Below are positions 1-7,948 of a stretch of DNA of 64,000 bases, one piece after another. The stretch lies in NCBI RefSeq assembly GCF_900454025.1, contig NZ_UGQM01000001.1, positions 1,178,001-1,242,000 of the forward strand, read 5' to 3'. The position numbers were made by a program, and so were the translations under genes. The notes below the pieces were generated by a model, which was not told the DNA's origin, did not search any database, and worked only from the letters and a program-made list of their open reading frames with translations. Source of the stretch: Mycolicibacterium gilvum (GTDB lineage Bacteria > Actinomycetota > Actinomycetes > Mycobacteriales > Mycobacteriaceae). The first letter of the stretch is position 1. The number at the start of each line of letters is the position of its first letter.

Positions 1-1
1 G

Positions 2-637
2 CGCGACGACGCTGACGTGCTGAAAGCGGCATCGATGCCGATCTACGTACATGCTCCGTATCTCATCAATGTCGCCTCGGCGAACAATCGGGTGCGGATC
101 CCATCCCGAAAGATCTTGCAGGACACCTGCGATGCCGCCTCGGACATCGGCGCCACTGCGGTGATCGTGCACGGCGGTCATGCCGACGACAACGACATGG
201 ACGCCGGGTTCGAGCGCTGGGTGAAGGCGCTGGCGAGCCTCAAGACCGACGTCCCCGTCTATCTGGAGAACACCGCGGGTGGCGACCACGCGATGGCACG
301 CCACTTCGACACGATCGCGCGGCTGTGGGACCACATCGGGGACATGGGCATCGGATTCTGTCTCGACACCTGCCACGCCTGGGCCGCGGGGGAGGCGCTG
401 ATCGATGCGGTCGAGCGGATCAAGGGCATCACGGGCCGGATCGATCTCGTCCACTGCAACGATTCGCGTGACGCCGCGGGATCGGGCGCGGATCGGCACG
501 CGAATTTCGGGACGGGGCAGATCGACCCGCAACTGCTCGTTGCTGTGGTCACCGCCGCGGGCGCGCCGGTGATCTGCGAGACGTCGGACGACGGCCGCAA
601 GGACGACATCGCGTTTCTGCGGGAGCACGTCAGCTAG
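2..637 (+). CDS. nfo: Endonuclease IV (AP endonuclease), 5'-truncated by window edge
   Basis: Zinc-dependent endonuclease IV, which cleaves DNA 5' of abasic sites in base excision repair. The frame is open from base 2, so the true start lies outside the window; roughly 40 N-terminal residues are missing compared with the usual ~250 aa. The zinc-binding elements of the TIM barrel are visible in order: [52 protein letters not shown] and ICETSDD, which supply the His, Glu and Asp ligands. Nothing indicates loss of function. In M. tuberculosis the orthologue (end, Rv0670) lies just after rpoB-rpoC, so those genes probably lie upstream of this window. Confidence 0.95.
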   Translation, partial: RDDADVLKAASMPIYVHAPYLINVASANNRVRIPSRKILQDTCDAASDIGATAVIVHGGHADDNDMDAGFERWVKALASLKTDVPVYLENTAGGDHAMARHFDTIARLWDHIGDMGIGFCLDTCHAWAAGEALIDAVERIKGITGRIDLVHCNDSRDAAGSGADRHANFGTGQIDPQLLVAVVTAAGAPVICETSDDGRKDDIAFLREHVS

Positions 638-1320
638 TTGGTCCACAGGTCCGGCCCAGGAGACCTGCGTGCCGGGCCGGCGGGCCTTCCGCTGACCGCG
701 GCACACCGCGAACTTGTCGCAATCCGGACGTCGAGCCGCGGTATACACGTCGGACGCCGTTCTTTTCGTTTTCTGCACTGGTGGGGGTGACTCCGGACCG
801 GCAGGCAACCATGCCCGCGTGGCAGGAAGGTTTGCTGTCGGCCGGCGTCGCGCCGGCACCTCGACCTGCGGGATTCGGCTGGGCTCCATTGTCGCAAAAC
901 GGAATCGAGGGCACGGCTCCCTCGCGGTCACTGACGAACTGCGGCGTCCGGCACGTTGCGAGCAGCGCGGGTATTTCGCGGATCGCAACACCAAACCAAT
1001 TTGCTCGAAAATCTCAGTTTGACGGGTGTCAAAATCTCCCCACGGTGCAGGCGGGATTGTTCGCACAATGCACGAGTCAGATGACTTGTCCATGGCCTGT
1101 GACCTGCCATTTCTCTACGGTTGAAGAGGGTGTCTAGCAAACTTACGGCAACGAAAATAGTTGCGTTTGCACATAAACGGCCGACGGTCTAGTTGCGAAT
1201 GCAAGTACTGCGGAAATTCGTGTGCAGAAAACCTTCGAACAGCGATTTCCGGGTGCTAATTTCCGTGCGTCTGCGTTCCTGCAGGCTCCGATCGGGTTTC
1301 TCAGTAGGGGGTTGTTGGCC
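638..1320. other. Intergenic region, 683 bp, no convincing gene
   Basis: No open frame here looks like a protein; the ones present are short, overlapping and of biased composition. Contents: a weak inverted repeat at 651-657/674-680 just after nfo that could aid termination, a 7-bp inverted repeat at 955-961/983-989, and a 16-bp operator-like palindrome at 1018-1033. The last ~200 bases are less GC-rich than their surroundings and probably hold the promoter and leader of the PGRS gene. A purine-rich ribosome-binding sequence at about 1306-1313 precedes a TTG at 1321. Confidence 0.6.
1018..1033. promoter_or_regulatory. Palindrome TTTGAC-GGGT-GTCAAA, same core as the two P450 operators
   Basis: Arms TTTGAC and GTCAAA flank the spacer GGGT. 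The 14-base core TTGACGGGTGTCAA is identical, in the same orientation, to the palindromes at 42308-42323 and 43633-43648 in front of the two P450 genes. It lies about 290 bp upstream of the proposed start of the PGRS gene. The sequence match is direct observation; a role as operator for a shared regulator is inferred. Confidence 0.5.
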
Positions 1321-1876
1321 TTGTCCAATCGACGTAAGCAAAAGTCTGGCGGTACCAAGAGTGTGGTCCGCCCTGTAATCACAACCGGCCTTGCCGGTGC
1401 AGGCATGTTGGCTGCCGGGATGATGTTCCTGGCGCCTCCAGGGGCCCGGGCCCCGTGACCGCCGCCATTCAATTGACGTCGACGGGGTCGGATGCCTCCG
1501 AGCCGTGGTACGTGGTCAACTTCGGCGGAGGGGCGGCGCCGTCGACGAACGCGCTCGCCAACGCCGTCGACTACAGCCGCGCCTGCGGCCTGATCTGCAA
1601 CGGCGCCGACGGCACCGCGGAGAACCCGAACGGCCAGGCCGGCGGCATCCTGTTCGGCAACGGCGGTAACGGCTGGAACAGCACCATCGCCGGCGTCGAC
1701 GGCGGCAACGGCGGCAACGGCGGCCTGTTCGGCGGCAACGGCGGCAACGGTGGCAACGGCTACTGGGGTGTCGTCGGTACAGCCGGTGCGGTCGGCGCGC
1801 CCGGCGCGGCCGGTGCGGCCGGTGCGGCCGGTGCGGCCAGCGGCGTCGTCGGAGGCTGGGGCACGGCCGTTCCTAA
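1321..1876 (+). pseudogene. PGRS-type glycine-rich protein, 5' fragment, interrupted by IS1380-family element
   Basis: The proposed start is TTG at 1321 behind an AGGGGG-type ribosome site. Residues 1-45 read as an export signal: SNRRKQKSGGTK, then a hydrophobic stretch GLAGAGMLAAGMMFLAPP and an AxA-like end (GARA). That frame stops at 1456-1458. The body continues one frame away from 1455 (VTAAIQLTSTGSDASEPWYV, then GGNGGNGG repeats). The natural join is after GARAP, so one base seems to be missing in or near the CCCC run at 1451-1454. Either a frameshift mutation, a sequencing error, or two genes coupled by the GTGA overlap could explain this. At 1873-1876 the gene reaches the CTAA target site and is cut by the insertion sequence; the frame resumes exactly at 3578. 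There is no PE domain. Confidence 0.75.
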
Positions 1877-1920
1877 CCCGGATTTTTCGTGGAATGTTGA
1901 CTGTGGGGGTGTGTAGATAA

Positions 1921-1994
1921 GCGAAAGTGCCTGTCCTGCAAGGAATAATTGGACTTCTCTACGGTTCAAAAACCCTGACGGGAAGGCACTTCGC
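1921..1994. repeat. Subterminal inverted repeat in the IS leader
   Basis: GCGAAAGTGCCT at 1921-1932 is complementary to AGGCACTTCGC at 1984-1994 apart from one bulged base, with a 51-nt loop. The 3' arm ends two bases before the transposase GTG at 1997, so a transcript entering from the host gene could fold and mask the translation start. Such a device is known from other insertion sequences; here it is inferred from the complementarity. Confidence 0.5.
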
Positions 1995-1996
1995 AG

Positions 1997-3403
1997 GTGA
2001 AGAATATCGCGGCGGCATCGCCGGTGAAAGTTTCCGCCGACGGCCATGGCGTTGTGTCGCATGCCGGGATGGGCATGCTGCGTGAGCTTGCCGACCGGAC
2101 CGGCTTATCGGCGCAGGTCACGGCCGCGTTGGCCGACACCTACCGCGGCCCGTGGGTGTATGCGCCTGGGGAGGTGTTCGCTGATCTGGCGGCCGCGGTC
2201 GCCGACGGCGCGGACTGCATCGACGCGGTCGGTCAGCTGTGCGGTGACCGGGAGCACGTCCTGGGGGCCAAGGCCTCAACGACCACCATGTGGCGGCTGA
2301 TCGATGAGCGGATCGATGCCGCGCATCTACCCGGGGTGCGCGCAGCCCGAGCCGCGGCGCGGGCAGCGGCCTGGGCTGTCGGAGCCGCCCCCACCACCGG
2401 CGGCTGGCTGCATATCGACATCGATGCCACGCTGGTGATCGATCACTCCGACAACAAGGCCGGGGCTGCGCCGACCTGGAAGAAAACGTTCGGGCTGCAC
2501 CCGCTGCTGGCGTTTCTGGACCGCCCCGACATCGCCGGCGGCGAAGCCCTGGCCGGGTTGCTGCGCAACGGTAACGCCGGCTCCAACACCGCCTCCGACC
2601 ACATCATCGTCCTGCACCAGGCTTTGGCATCGCTGCCAGCGGCGTGGCGGCCCAACCCCGACGATCCCGACAACCCCGAGGCCCCGAAGGTGTTGGTGCG
2701 CTGCGATACCGCCGGATCCACCCACAAATTCGCCGCAGCGTGCCGGGCCGCCGGGGCCGGGTTCTCCTTCGGGTACCCCGTCGATACCCGCGTCCAGGAC
2801 GCCGTGGACACCCTCAACCTCGGCGATTGCTGGTATCCAGCGATCGACACCGACGGCGGGATCCGCGACGGCGCGTGGGTCGCTGAAGCCACCGACCTGG
2901 TCAACCTGGCCTCCTGGCCCGAAGGGACCCGGCTGATCCTGCGTAAAGAACGCCCCCACCCCGGCGCGCAGTTGCGGTTCACCGACGCCGACGGCATGCG
3001 GGTCACCGCGTTCATCACCGACACACCACCGGGTGTCGTACCCGGTCAGGTCGCCGGTCTGGAACTACGGCACCGCCAGCACGCCCGCGTCGAGGACCGT
3101 ATCCGCGAACTCAAAGCCACCGGGCTGCGTAACCTGCCCTGCCACTCCTTCTGGGCCAATGCTGCCTGGCTCGAAATCGTCCTGGCCGCCGCTGACCTGG
3201 TCACCTGGACCCGCCTCATCGGGTTCGCCAGCGATCGCGCTCTGGCCCGCGTCGAGATCACCACGTTCCGCTACCGGGTCCTGCACGTGGCCGCCCGTAT
3301 CACCCGCGGCGCCCGCCAACTGCGGCTACGCATCGATGCCACCTGGCGCTGGGCGGCGGCGATCGCCGCCGCCTGGCACCGCGTCCGCACCGCCTTCGGA
3401 TAA
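1997..3403 (+). CDS. IS1380-family transposase
   Basis: 468-aa DDE transposase (DDE_Tnp_1 type) that would catalyse cut-and-paste movement of the element. Visible elements are an N-terminal DNA-binding region (about 1-130), the first catalytic Asp in HIDIDATLV, the family signature FGLHPLLAFLD and LLRNGNAGS, the second Asp in VRCDTAGSTHKF, and a Glu in RVEDRIRELKATGL toward the C-terminus. The length is normal for IS1380 transposases and no frameshift is seen. GTG at 1997 is the start that keeps the family N-terminus; no strong ribosome site precedes it, which fits low expression. It lies between the terminal repeats with 120 bp on its left and 170 bp on its right. Confidence 0.93.
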   Translation: MKNIAAASPVKVSADGHGVVSHAGMGMLRELADRTGLSAQVTAALADTYRGPWVYAPGEVFADLAAAVADGADCIDAVGQLCGDREHVLGAKASTTTMWRLIDERIDAAHLPGVRAARAAARAAAWAVGAAPTTGGWLHIDIDATLVIDHSDNKAGAAPTWKKTFGLHPLLAFLDRPDIAGGEALAGLLRNGNAGSNTASDHIIVLHQALASLPAAWRPNPDDPDNPEAPKVLVRCDTAGSTHKFAAACRAAGAGFSFGYPVDTRVQDAVDTLNLGDCWYPAIDTDGGIRDGAWVAEATDLVNLASWPEGTRLILRKERPHPGAQLRFTDADGMRVTAFITDTPPGVVPGQVAGLELRHRQHARVEDRIRELKATGLRNLPCHSFWANAAWLEIVLAAADLVTWTRLIGFASDRALARVEITTFRYRVLHVAARITRGARQLRLRIDATWRWAAAIAAAWHRVRTAFG

Positions 3404-3573
3404 CACCCCACCCCATCGGACCCATCAACGATGAAGGACCCACAGGCCCCAGGAAAGCCCGCCCCACCCGGCGACACGGGACAGCACCTCTACGCCACCA
3501 CACGAAAACCACTACCCAACAACACAACTCGGCATCACACCGAACCCACACCAATTACCACGCAAAATCCGGG

Positions 3574-5177
3574 CTAACGGAGACCTGCCGGATCTGCCCG
3601 GCCTGCCGGACATCGGCGCCTCCGGCGCCGTGGGTGCCATCGGCACTCCGGGCACCGTGGGCAGCACTGGCGCCACGGGTGCGGCGGGCGCTGTGGGCAC
3701 TGTCGGCGAGGACGGTGACGACGGTGCTTCCGGCGCGGCCGGTGCTCCCGGCGCCGCAGGCGCGGCGGGTGTGACCGGAAGTTCCGGCGGAAACGGCGGA
3801 GTCGGCTTCCTCGGTGGAGCGGGCGATGCGGGTGAAGCGGGCGGCGTCGGCGGAGTCGGTGCTACCGGCAAAGCCGGAAGCGTTGGCGGCACCGGTGGAG
3901 CCGGAAATCAGGGCGGTAACGGTGGCGCAGGCGCCACCGGTAACACCGGTCTGCAGGGCCTGCCGGGTCTGAAGGGTGGCAAGGGCCTGGCCGGTGGCGC
4001 TGGTGGCGTCGGCGGTGTCGGCGGTACCGGTTCGGCCTCGCTCAGCATCGGCGGTGCGGGCTCGACCGGCGGCGTCGGCAGCAAGGGCGGCAACGGCGGC
4101 AATGCCGGTCTGTTCAGCCTGTTCGGCAAGGGCGGCAACGCCGGTAACGGCGGCACGGGCGGCACGGGCGGCGCCGGCGGCGCCGGCGGCACGGGCGGCA
4201 CGGGCGGCACGGGCGGCACCGGCGGCACCGGCGCCCAGGGCGGCACGGGCGGCACCGGCGGCACCGGCGGCACGGGCGGCACGGGCGGCACGGGCGGCAC
4301 CGGTGGAACCGGTGGTCAGGGCGGCACGGGCGGCACGGGCGGCGTCGGTGGTACCGGCGGCGACGGCGGCACGGGCGGTACCGGCGGCAACGGCGGCAAC
4401 GGAGGCACGGGCGGCGTGGGCGGTGCCGGTGGCACCGGTGGCGCAACCGGCACCGGAACCGGCGCCGGTGTCGGTGGCACCGGAGGCCAGGGTGGCACGG
4501 GTGGTACCGGCGGCGCCGGTGGAACCGGTGGCACTGGTGGCGCGGCCGGCCTCGGCGGCACGGGAGGCACCGGCGGTGTCGGTGGTGTCGGCGGTGCGGG
4601 CGGCACGGGCGGTGCAGGTGGCACCGGCGGTGCGCCTGGCGTCGGCGGCGCGGGCGGCGACGGTGGCGACGGCGGTGCCGGCGGTACCGGTGGCGCTGGC
4701 GGTGCCGGAGGCGCAGGTGGCCCCGGTGGCAGCACGGGTGGCGCAGGCGGCGCGGGCGGCCAGGCCGGCAGTGCCGGTAAGGGCGGTCTGTTCGGCGGCA
4801 ACGGCAAGGCCGGCACCAACGGTGCGACCGGTGCGGCCGGCGCCAGCGGTGCGGCCGGTGCAACCGGTGCGCAGGGCGCTCAGGGTGCAACCGGTGCGGC
4901 CGGCAAGGCAGGCGTCGATTTCGGTGACGACGGTGCGACCGGCGCGGCCGGTGCCACCGGTTCGACCGGCAGCAACGGTGCCAACGGTGCCGGCGGCGCC
5001 GCTGGCAAGGCCGGCAAGGCCGGCGAGGCCGGCGAGGCCGGTAGCCCCGGTAGCCCGGGCACCGCAGGCAGCGGCACCACCGGCGGCGAAGGCGGCGACG
5101 GCGGCGCAGGTGGGTCCGGAGGCAGCGGCGGCGCAGGCGGCGCTGGTGGTTCCAACGGAGCCAGCGGCGACGACTAG
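3574..5177 (+). pseudogene. PGRS-type glycine-rich protein, 3' fragment after the insertion
   Basis: Continuation of the interrupted gene. From 3578 the frame reads [19 protein letters not shown] and then about 500 residues of Gly-Ala/Gly-Gly-X repeats, with punctuating segments such as [18 protein letters not shown] and [13 protein letters not shown]. It ends in [10 protein letters not shown] with TAG at 5175-5177. Together with the 5' part (1455-1876) the repaired body would encode about 673 aa plus the signal segment. The repeat type resembles PGRS domains of mycobacterial cell-surface proteins. As it stands the fragment lacks its export signal and start, so it is probably not made, unless a GTG such as 3630 is used. 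The strand-opposite open frames here are artefacts of repeat composition. Confidence 0.8.
4136..4770 (+). repeat. PGRS repeat tract of GGC-rich 9-bp units
   Basis: Tandem, imperfect 9-bp units of the form GGCGGCACG / GGCACCGGT encode Gly-Gly-Thr, Gly-Gly-Ala and Gly-Gly-Val triplets. The most regular part lies at about 4150-4420. Such tracts are prone to slippage and recombination. It is coding repeat, not a CRISPR array: there are no unique spacers. Confidence 0.85.
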
Positions 5178-5194
5178 TCGGTGAGTTGAACGGG

Positions 5195-5224
5195 ATCGGC
5201 CCCCTCCTTCGGGAGGGGGCCGAT
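5195..5224. terminator. Bidirectional hairpin terminator between PGRS gene and purU
   Basis: Perfect 13-bp stem, ATCGGCCCCCTCC (5195-5207) and its complement (5212-5224), with a TTCG tetraloop. It lies 17 bp after the PGRS stop and 55 bp beyond the stop of the convergent purU gene, so it can serve both strands. There is no long T-run, as is common for mycobacterial terminators. Confidence 0.85.
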
Positions 5225-5279
5225 TCATGTCACCGGGAAAGTCGTTGTGTGACGAGGGATCTCGGGTAGCGCTCCCGAG

Positions 5280-6167
5280 TCAGAGACGGATGGTCTGGTT
5301 TCCGAAGCGGATCACACGATCCTCACAGTGCCACAACACTGCGCGGGACAGGACGGCGCGTTCGACGTCCGCGCCCAGGCGCACGAGGTCGTCCACGCTG
5401 TGCCGGTGATCGACGCGTACCACATCCTGTTCGATGATCGGTCCTTCATCGAGGTCATCGGTGACGTAATGCGCGGTGGCCCCGACGAGTTTGACGCCCC
5501 GCTCCCGCGCCCGTCGGTATGGAGAGGCACCGATGAAGGCCGGAAGGAACGAGTGGTGGATGTTGATGAGGGGGCAACCGACCTGGTCGATGAAGGACGG
5601 GGTGAGGATCTGCATATAGCGAGCCAGCACGACGAGATCGACATTCCCGCGGAGTAGATCGAGCTGTCGCTGTTCGGCGCTCTCCCGGATGTCCTTGCGG
5701 GCAGGCACGTGGATGAACGGCACGCCGAATGGACGGACCTGGTCGGCGAGATCCGGATGGTTGGCGATGACCATCACCACCGACATGTCCAACTCGCCTC
5801 GACGGTTTCGCCACAGAAGATCGATCAAGCAGTGGTCTTCCTTGGACGCCATGATGGCCACGCGCTTCGGTTTCGCGGCCTCCGTGAGCCGGAAGTCCAT
5901 ACCGAACACGTCAGCGACCCTCTCACCGAAGTCGCGCTCCAGCGCATCCCGAGCCGCCGTCAGTCCCGGTAGGTGAAAGATGGTGCGCTGCATGAACGTT
6001 CCACCGGTCTGCTGCGTGGAATGCTGATCCAGCGAGATGATGTTCGCGCCGGCCTCGGCGAGAAACGTGCTGACCGCGGCGACGAGCCCGGGTCGGTCGG
6101 CGCACCGCAGAAGCAGCCGACCGACATCCTTGCCCATCTGGATGTCGTGCTGGACTGGTTCGTTCAT
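5280..6167 (-). CDS. purU: Formyltetrahydrofolate deformylase
   Basis: Hydrolyses 10-formyl-THF to THF and formate, balancing one-carbon pools and feeding formate to purine synthesis. Residues ~15-95 form an ACT regulatory domain (LLLRCADRPGLVAAVSTFLAEAGANI). Residues ~100-290 form the formyltransferase fold, with the catalytic Asn/His in NIHHSFLPAF and Asp in DDLDEGPII. The 295-aa length is normal. It converges on the PGRS gene, and the glycosyltransferase pseudogene lies 24 bp upstream on the same strand, so it may be the last gene of that transcript. It belongs to an accessory block between nfo and fadE8; in M. tuberculosis purU is elsewhere in the genome (from memory). Confidence 0.93.
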   Translation of the reverse strand: MNEPVQHDIQMGKDVGRLLLRCADRPGLVAAVSTFLAEAGANIISLDQHSTQQTGGTFMQRTIFHLPGLTAARDALERDFGERVADVFGMDFRLTEAAKPKRVAIMASKEDHCLIDLLWRNRRGELDMSVVMVIANHPDLADQVRPFGVPFIHVPARKDIRESAEQRQLDLLRGNVDLVVLARYMQILTPSFIDQVGCPLINIHHSFLPAFIGASPYRRARERGVKLVGATAHYVTDDLDEGPIIEQDVVRVDHRHSVDDLVRLGADVERAVLSRAVLWHCEDRVIRFGNQTIRL

Positions 6168-6191
6168 CGTCTCACCCCTGCTCAGGCGTGT

Positions 6192-7943
6192 TCAGAGTTG
6201 CCGAGTGCACAGCACCTCGTCGAGGGTGGCGATCGTCAAACCGGTTTCATCGGCATGGCGGCCCAGCTCGGCGATGGTCACTCTCGAGTCAACATCCTTG
6301 GCCAGCGCGGAGTCCAGTCGCAGGCAATCGAACAGGGCCGGGCCACTGACGGGTGTGCCGGCGAGCACGTAGTGGCCCCCGGGCGCCTCGCGTCGCGCCG
6401 ATTGTTCGGGCACCTGGCCATCGCCGAGCTTGTCCGCATCGCCGTAGTTGATACCGACCTGAACGAATTCAGCCCCTGACTCCACAACCCCTGCCAACCG
6501 TCCGATGAGATCGTCGGGAGCGAAGAACTGCCAGCCCATCCCCAGGTGAAGCCAGTACCGGGTCTCGACCTGGGCGCGGAGTTGCCGGAGGTCCAGATTC
6601 GGCGGTAACTTCCGAAACTCGACGAAAGGATACGAATCAGCAAGTAAAGCAACATCTTCCGGTTCCAGGCCGACGTCGACGATCAGCGTCCGCGCCAGCC
6701 GGGAAACATCGGTACAGCAATTGAGGAACGAGTTCAACGTCCGCTCGGTGGTCTCGCGGCTCCGTCCGGCGATCAGGGTGATGGTGACGTCGCCGCCGAT
6801 CCGAACGCCCCATCCACGCACCGACGTCGCCGGGTAGGCCAGCGCGGCCTCGATCATCGGACCTGCGGAGCAGTCGCGATTCGCCGCGATTCGACGGCGA
6901 TCCTCGTCGGAGATGTCGGCGCGGGCGAGCATCTGCCGACAGAGGGCGAAGGCCTCCTTGTGTTTACCGATCCACGATGCGCACACGGCCTGTTCGTCGA
7001 CCGCACACCACTCGTAGACGGCGGTGTTCACGAAGAGCACGTCCTGTTCGGGCAGCGGTATCCGGGCGGCCCGCTCGGCGAAGAAGTATCCCAGCTGGTA
7101 GCGCTGATCGCTCCGGTAGTGGTGAGCGATCGCATGCAGCGGCTCGGCCCGGGTCGGACGGAACTCCCACGCGCGCAGATACGCATCCTGGACGTCCGGC
7201 CACGGCTCGCCGAGGCGGGCCATCGACTCTGCAACACGCTGGTAGGACGTGTAGAGCTCTTCGTCGAAGCCGGCGAGCTCGGTGCGGCGTCGATACCATC
7301 TCCGCGCGTTCTCGAAATCGCCGTAATCGTAGTAACTCTGAGCCAGGTAGAAGACCGACCGAGGATCGTCGGGATGGCGTTGGACCTCAGCCAGCAGGAT
7401 CTCGGCGTCACGCGCGTACTTTTCCGGGTCGAGGTTGCGCCCGCCGAGGCGCCGTGACTCGATGTGGTAGTCGCCGGCCAGGCGTTCCTCGACGCACGGA
7501 ACGTCGCAGTCGGCGTACTCATGGAGAACGCCGACGTAGCGCCACGGCAGCCCGTCGCGAAAGAGCTGACGTCGCCAGTAGGAGACGCCGGGGCCGTAGA
7601 GGAGCTGGTAGACATCGGCGGTCAGATTGCTGAAATCCGGTGTGCCCACTACCAGGTCGTCGGCGTCCATCACCCAGATGTAGTCCGCGTGCCCCTGCGC
7701 GAGGGAGATCGCCTCGGAGCGGTTATGCCCGAAATCGCGCCAGGGGCGCTCGTGCAGTTCTCCCCGAATGCCCAGAGCCGCCATGTGATTCCGGATCTTG
7801 TCCTGGGTGCCGTCATCGGAGCCGGTGTCCACTATGACCCAGGAGCTGATTTACGGGGCGACGGAGTCGAGCACCTCGTGGACGATGTGGGCCTCGTTGC
7901 GAACGATCATGTTCAGGCAGATCGTCGGCGTCCGTGCAGACAC
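6192..7943 (-). pseudogene. Family 2 glycosyltransferase with TPR-like region, broken by one in-frame TAA
   Basis: Starting at GTG 7943, five bases after the stop of the methyltransferase gene, the frame reads VSARTPTICLNMIVRNEAH and then VLDSVAP. It meets TAA at 7853-7851 and continues in the same frame with ISSWVIVDTGSDDGTQ. Related glycosyltransferases carry Tyr at this position (APYISSWVIVDTGS), so TAC changed to TAA is the simplest reading. Downstream are the nucleotide-sugar DxD region (WVMDADD), a TPR-like helical segment (about 155-260, e.g. SVFYLAQSYYDYGDFENARRW) and a second, degenerate glycosyltransferase-like module (about 330-540). No other damage is seen over ~580 codons, so the mutation is recent or a base error. 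Donor and acceptor cannot be told; a cell-surface glycan is a reasonable guess. Confidence 0.8.
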
Positions 7944-7948
7944 GAGTA

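Larger units (their letters stand above)
1877..3573 (+). mobile_element. IS1380-family insertion sequence, complete, 1,697 bp
   Basis: The ends are defined by imperfect 16-bp terminal inverted repeats: CCCGGATTTTTCGTGG at 1877-1892 and the reverse complement of CCCGGATTTTGCGTGG at 3558-3573 (one mismatch). A CTAA direct repeat flanks it at 1873-1876 and 3574-3577, matching the 4-bp target duplication known for IS1380 elements. Length and the single transposase fit the family. Deleting the element plus one CTAA restores one continuous reading frame in the host PGRS gene. Intact repeats, duplication and open transposase frame suggest a recent insertion that may still be mobile. Confidence 0.93.

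Noticed and set aside
714..1137. Short plus- and minus-strand open frames in the nfo-PGRS gap
   Set aside because: Compositionally random, overlapping each other, without ribosome sites or recognisable family.
1111..1965. Shared 12-mer TTCTCTACGGTT at 1111-1122 and inside the IS leader at 1954-1965
   Set aside because: Matches of this length are expected by chance in 64 kb, and flanks do not align.
4136..4770. CRISPR-like periodicity
   Set aside because: 9-bp coding repeats without unique spacers or constant repeat length.
3555..5228. Long minus-strand open frames through the PGRS region (557 aa and others)
   Set aside because: Low-complexity Ala/Thr/Gly, Pro-repeat or Arg/His-repeat products that mirror the GGC-rich repeat on the coding strand.
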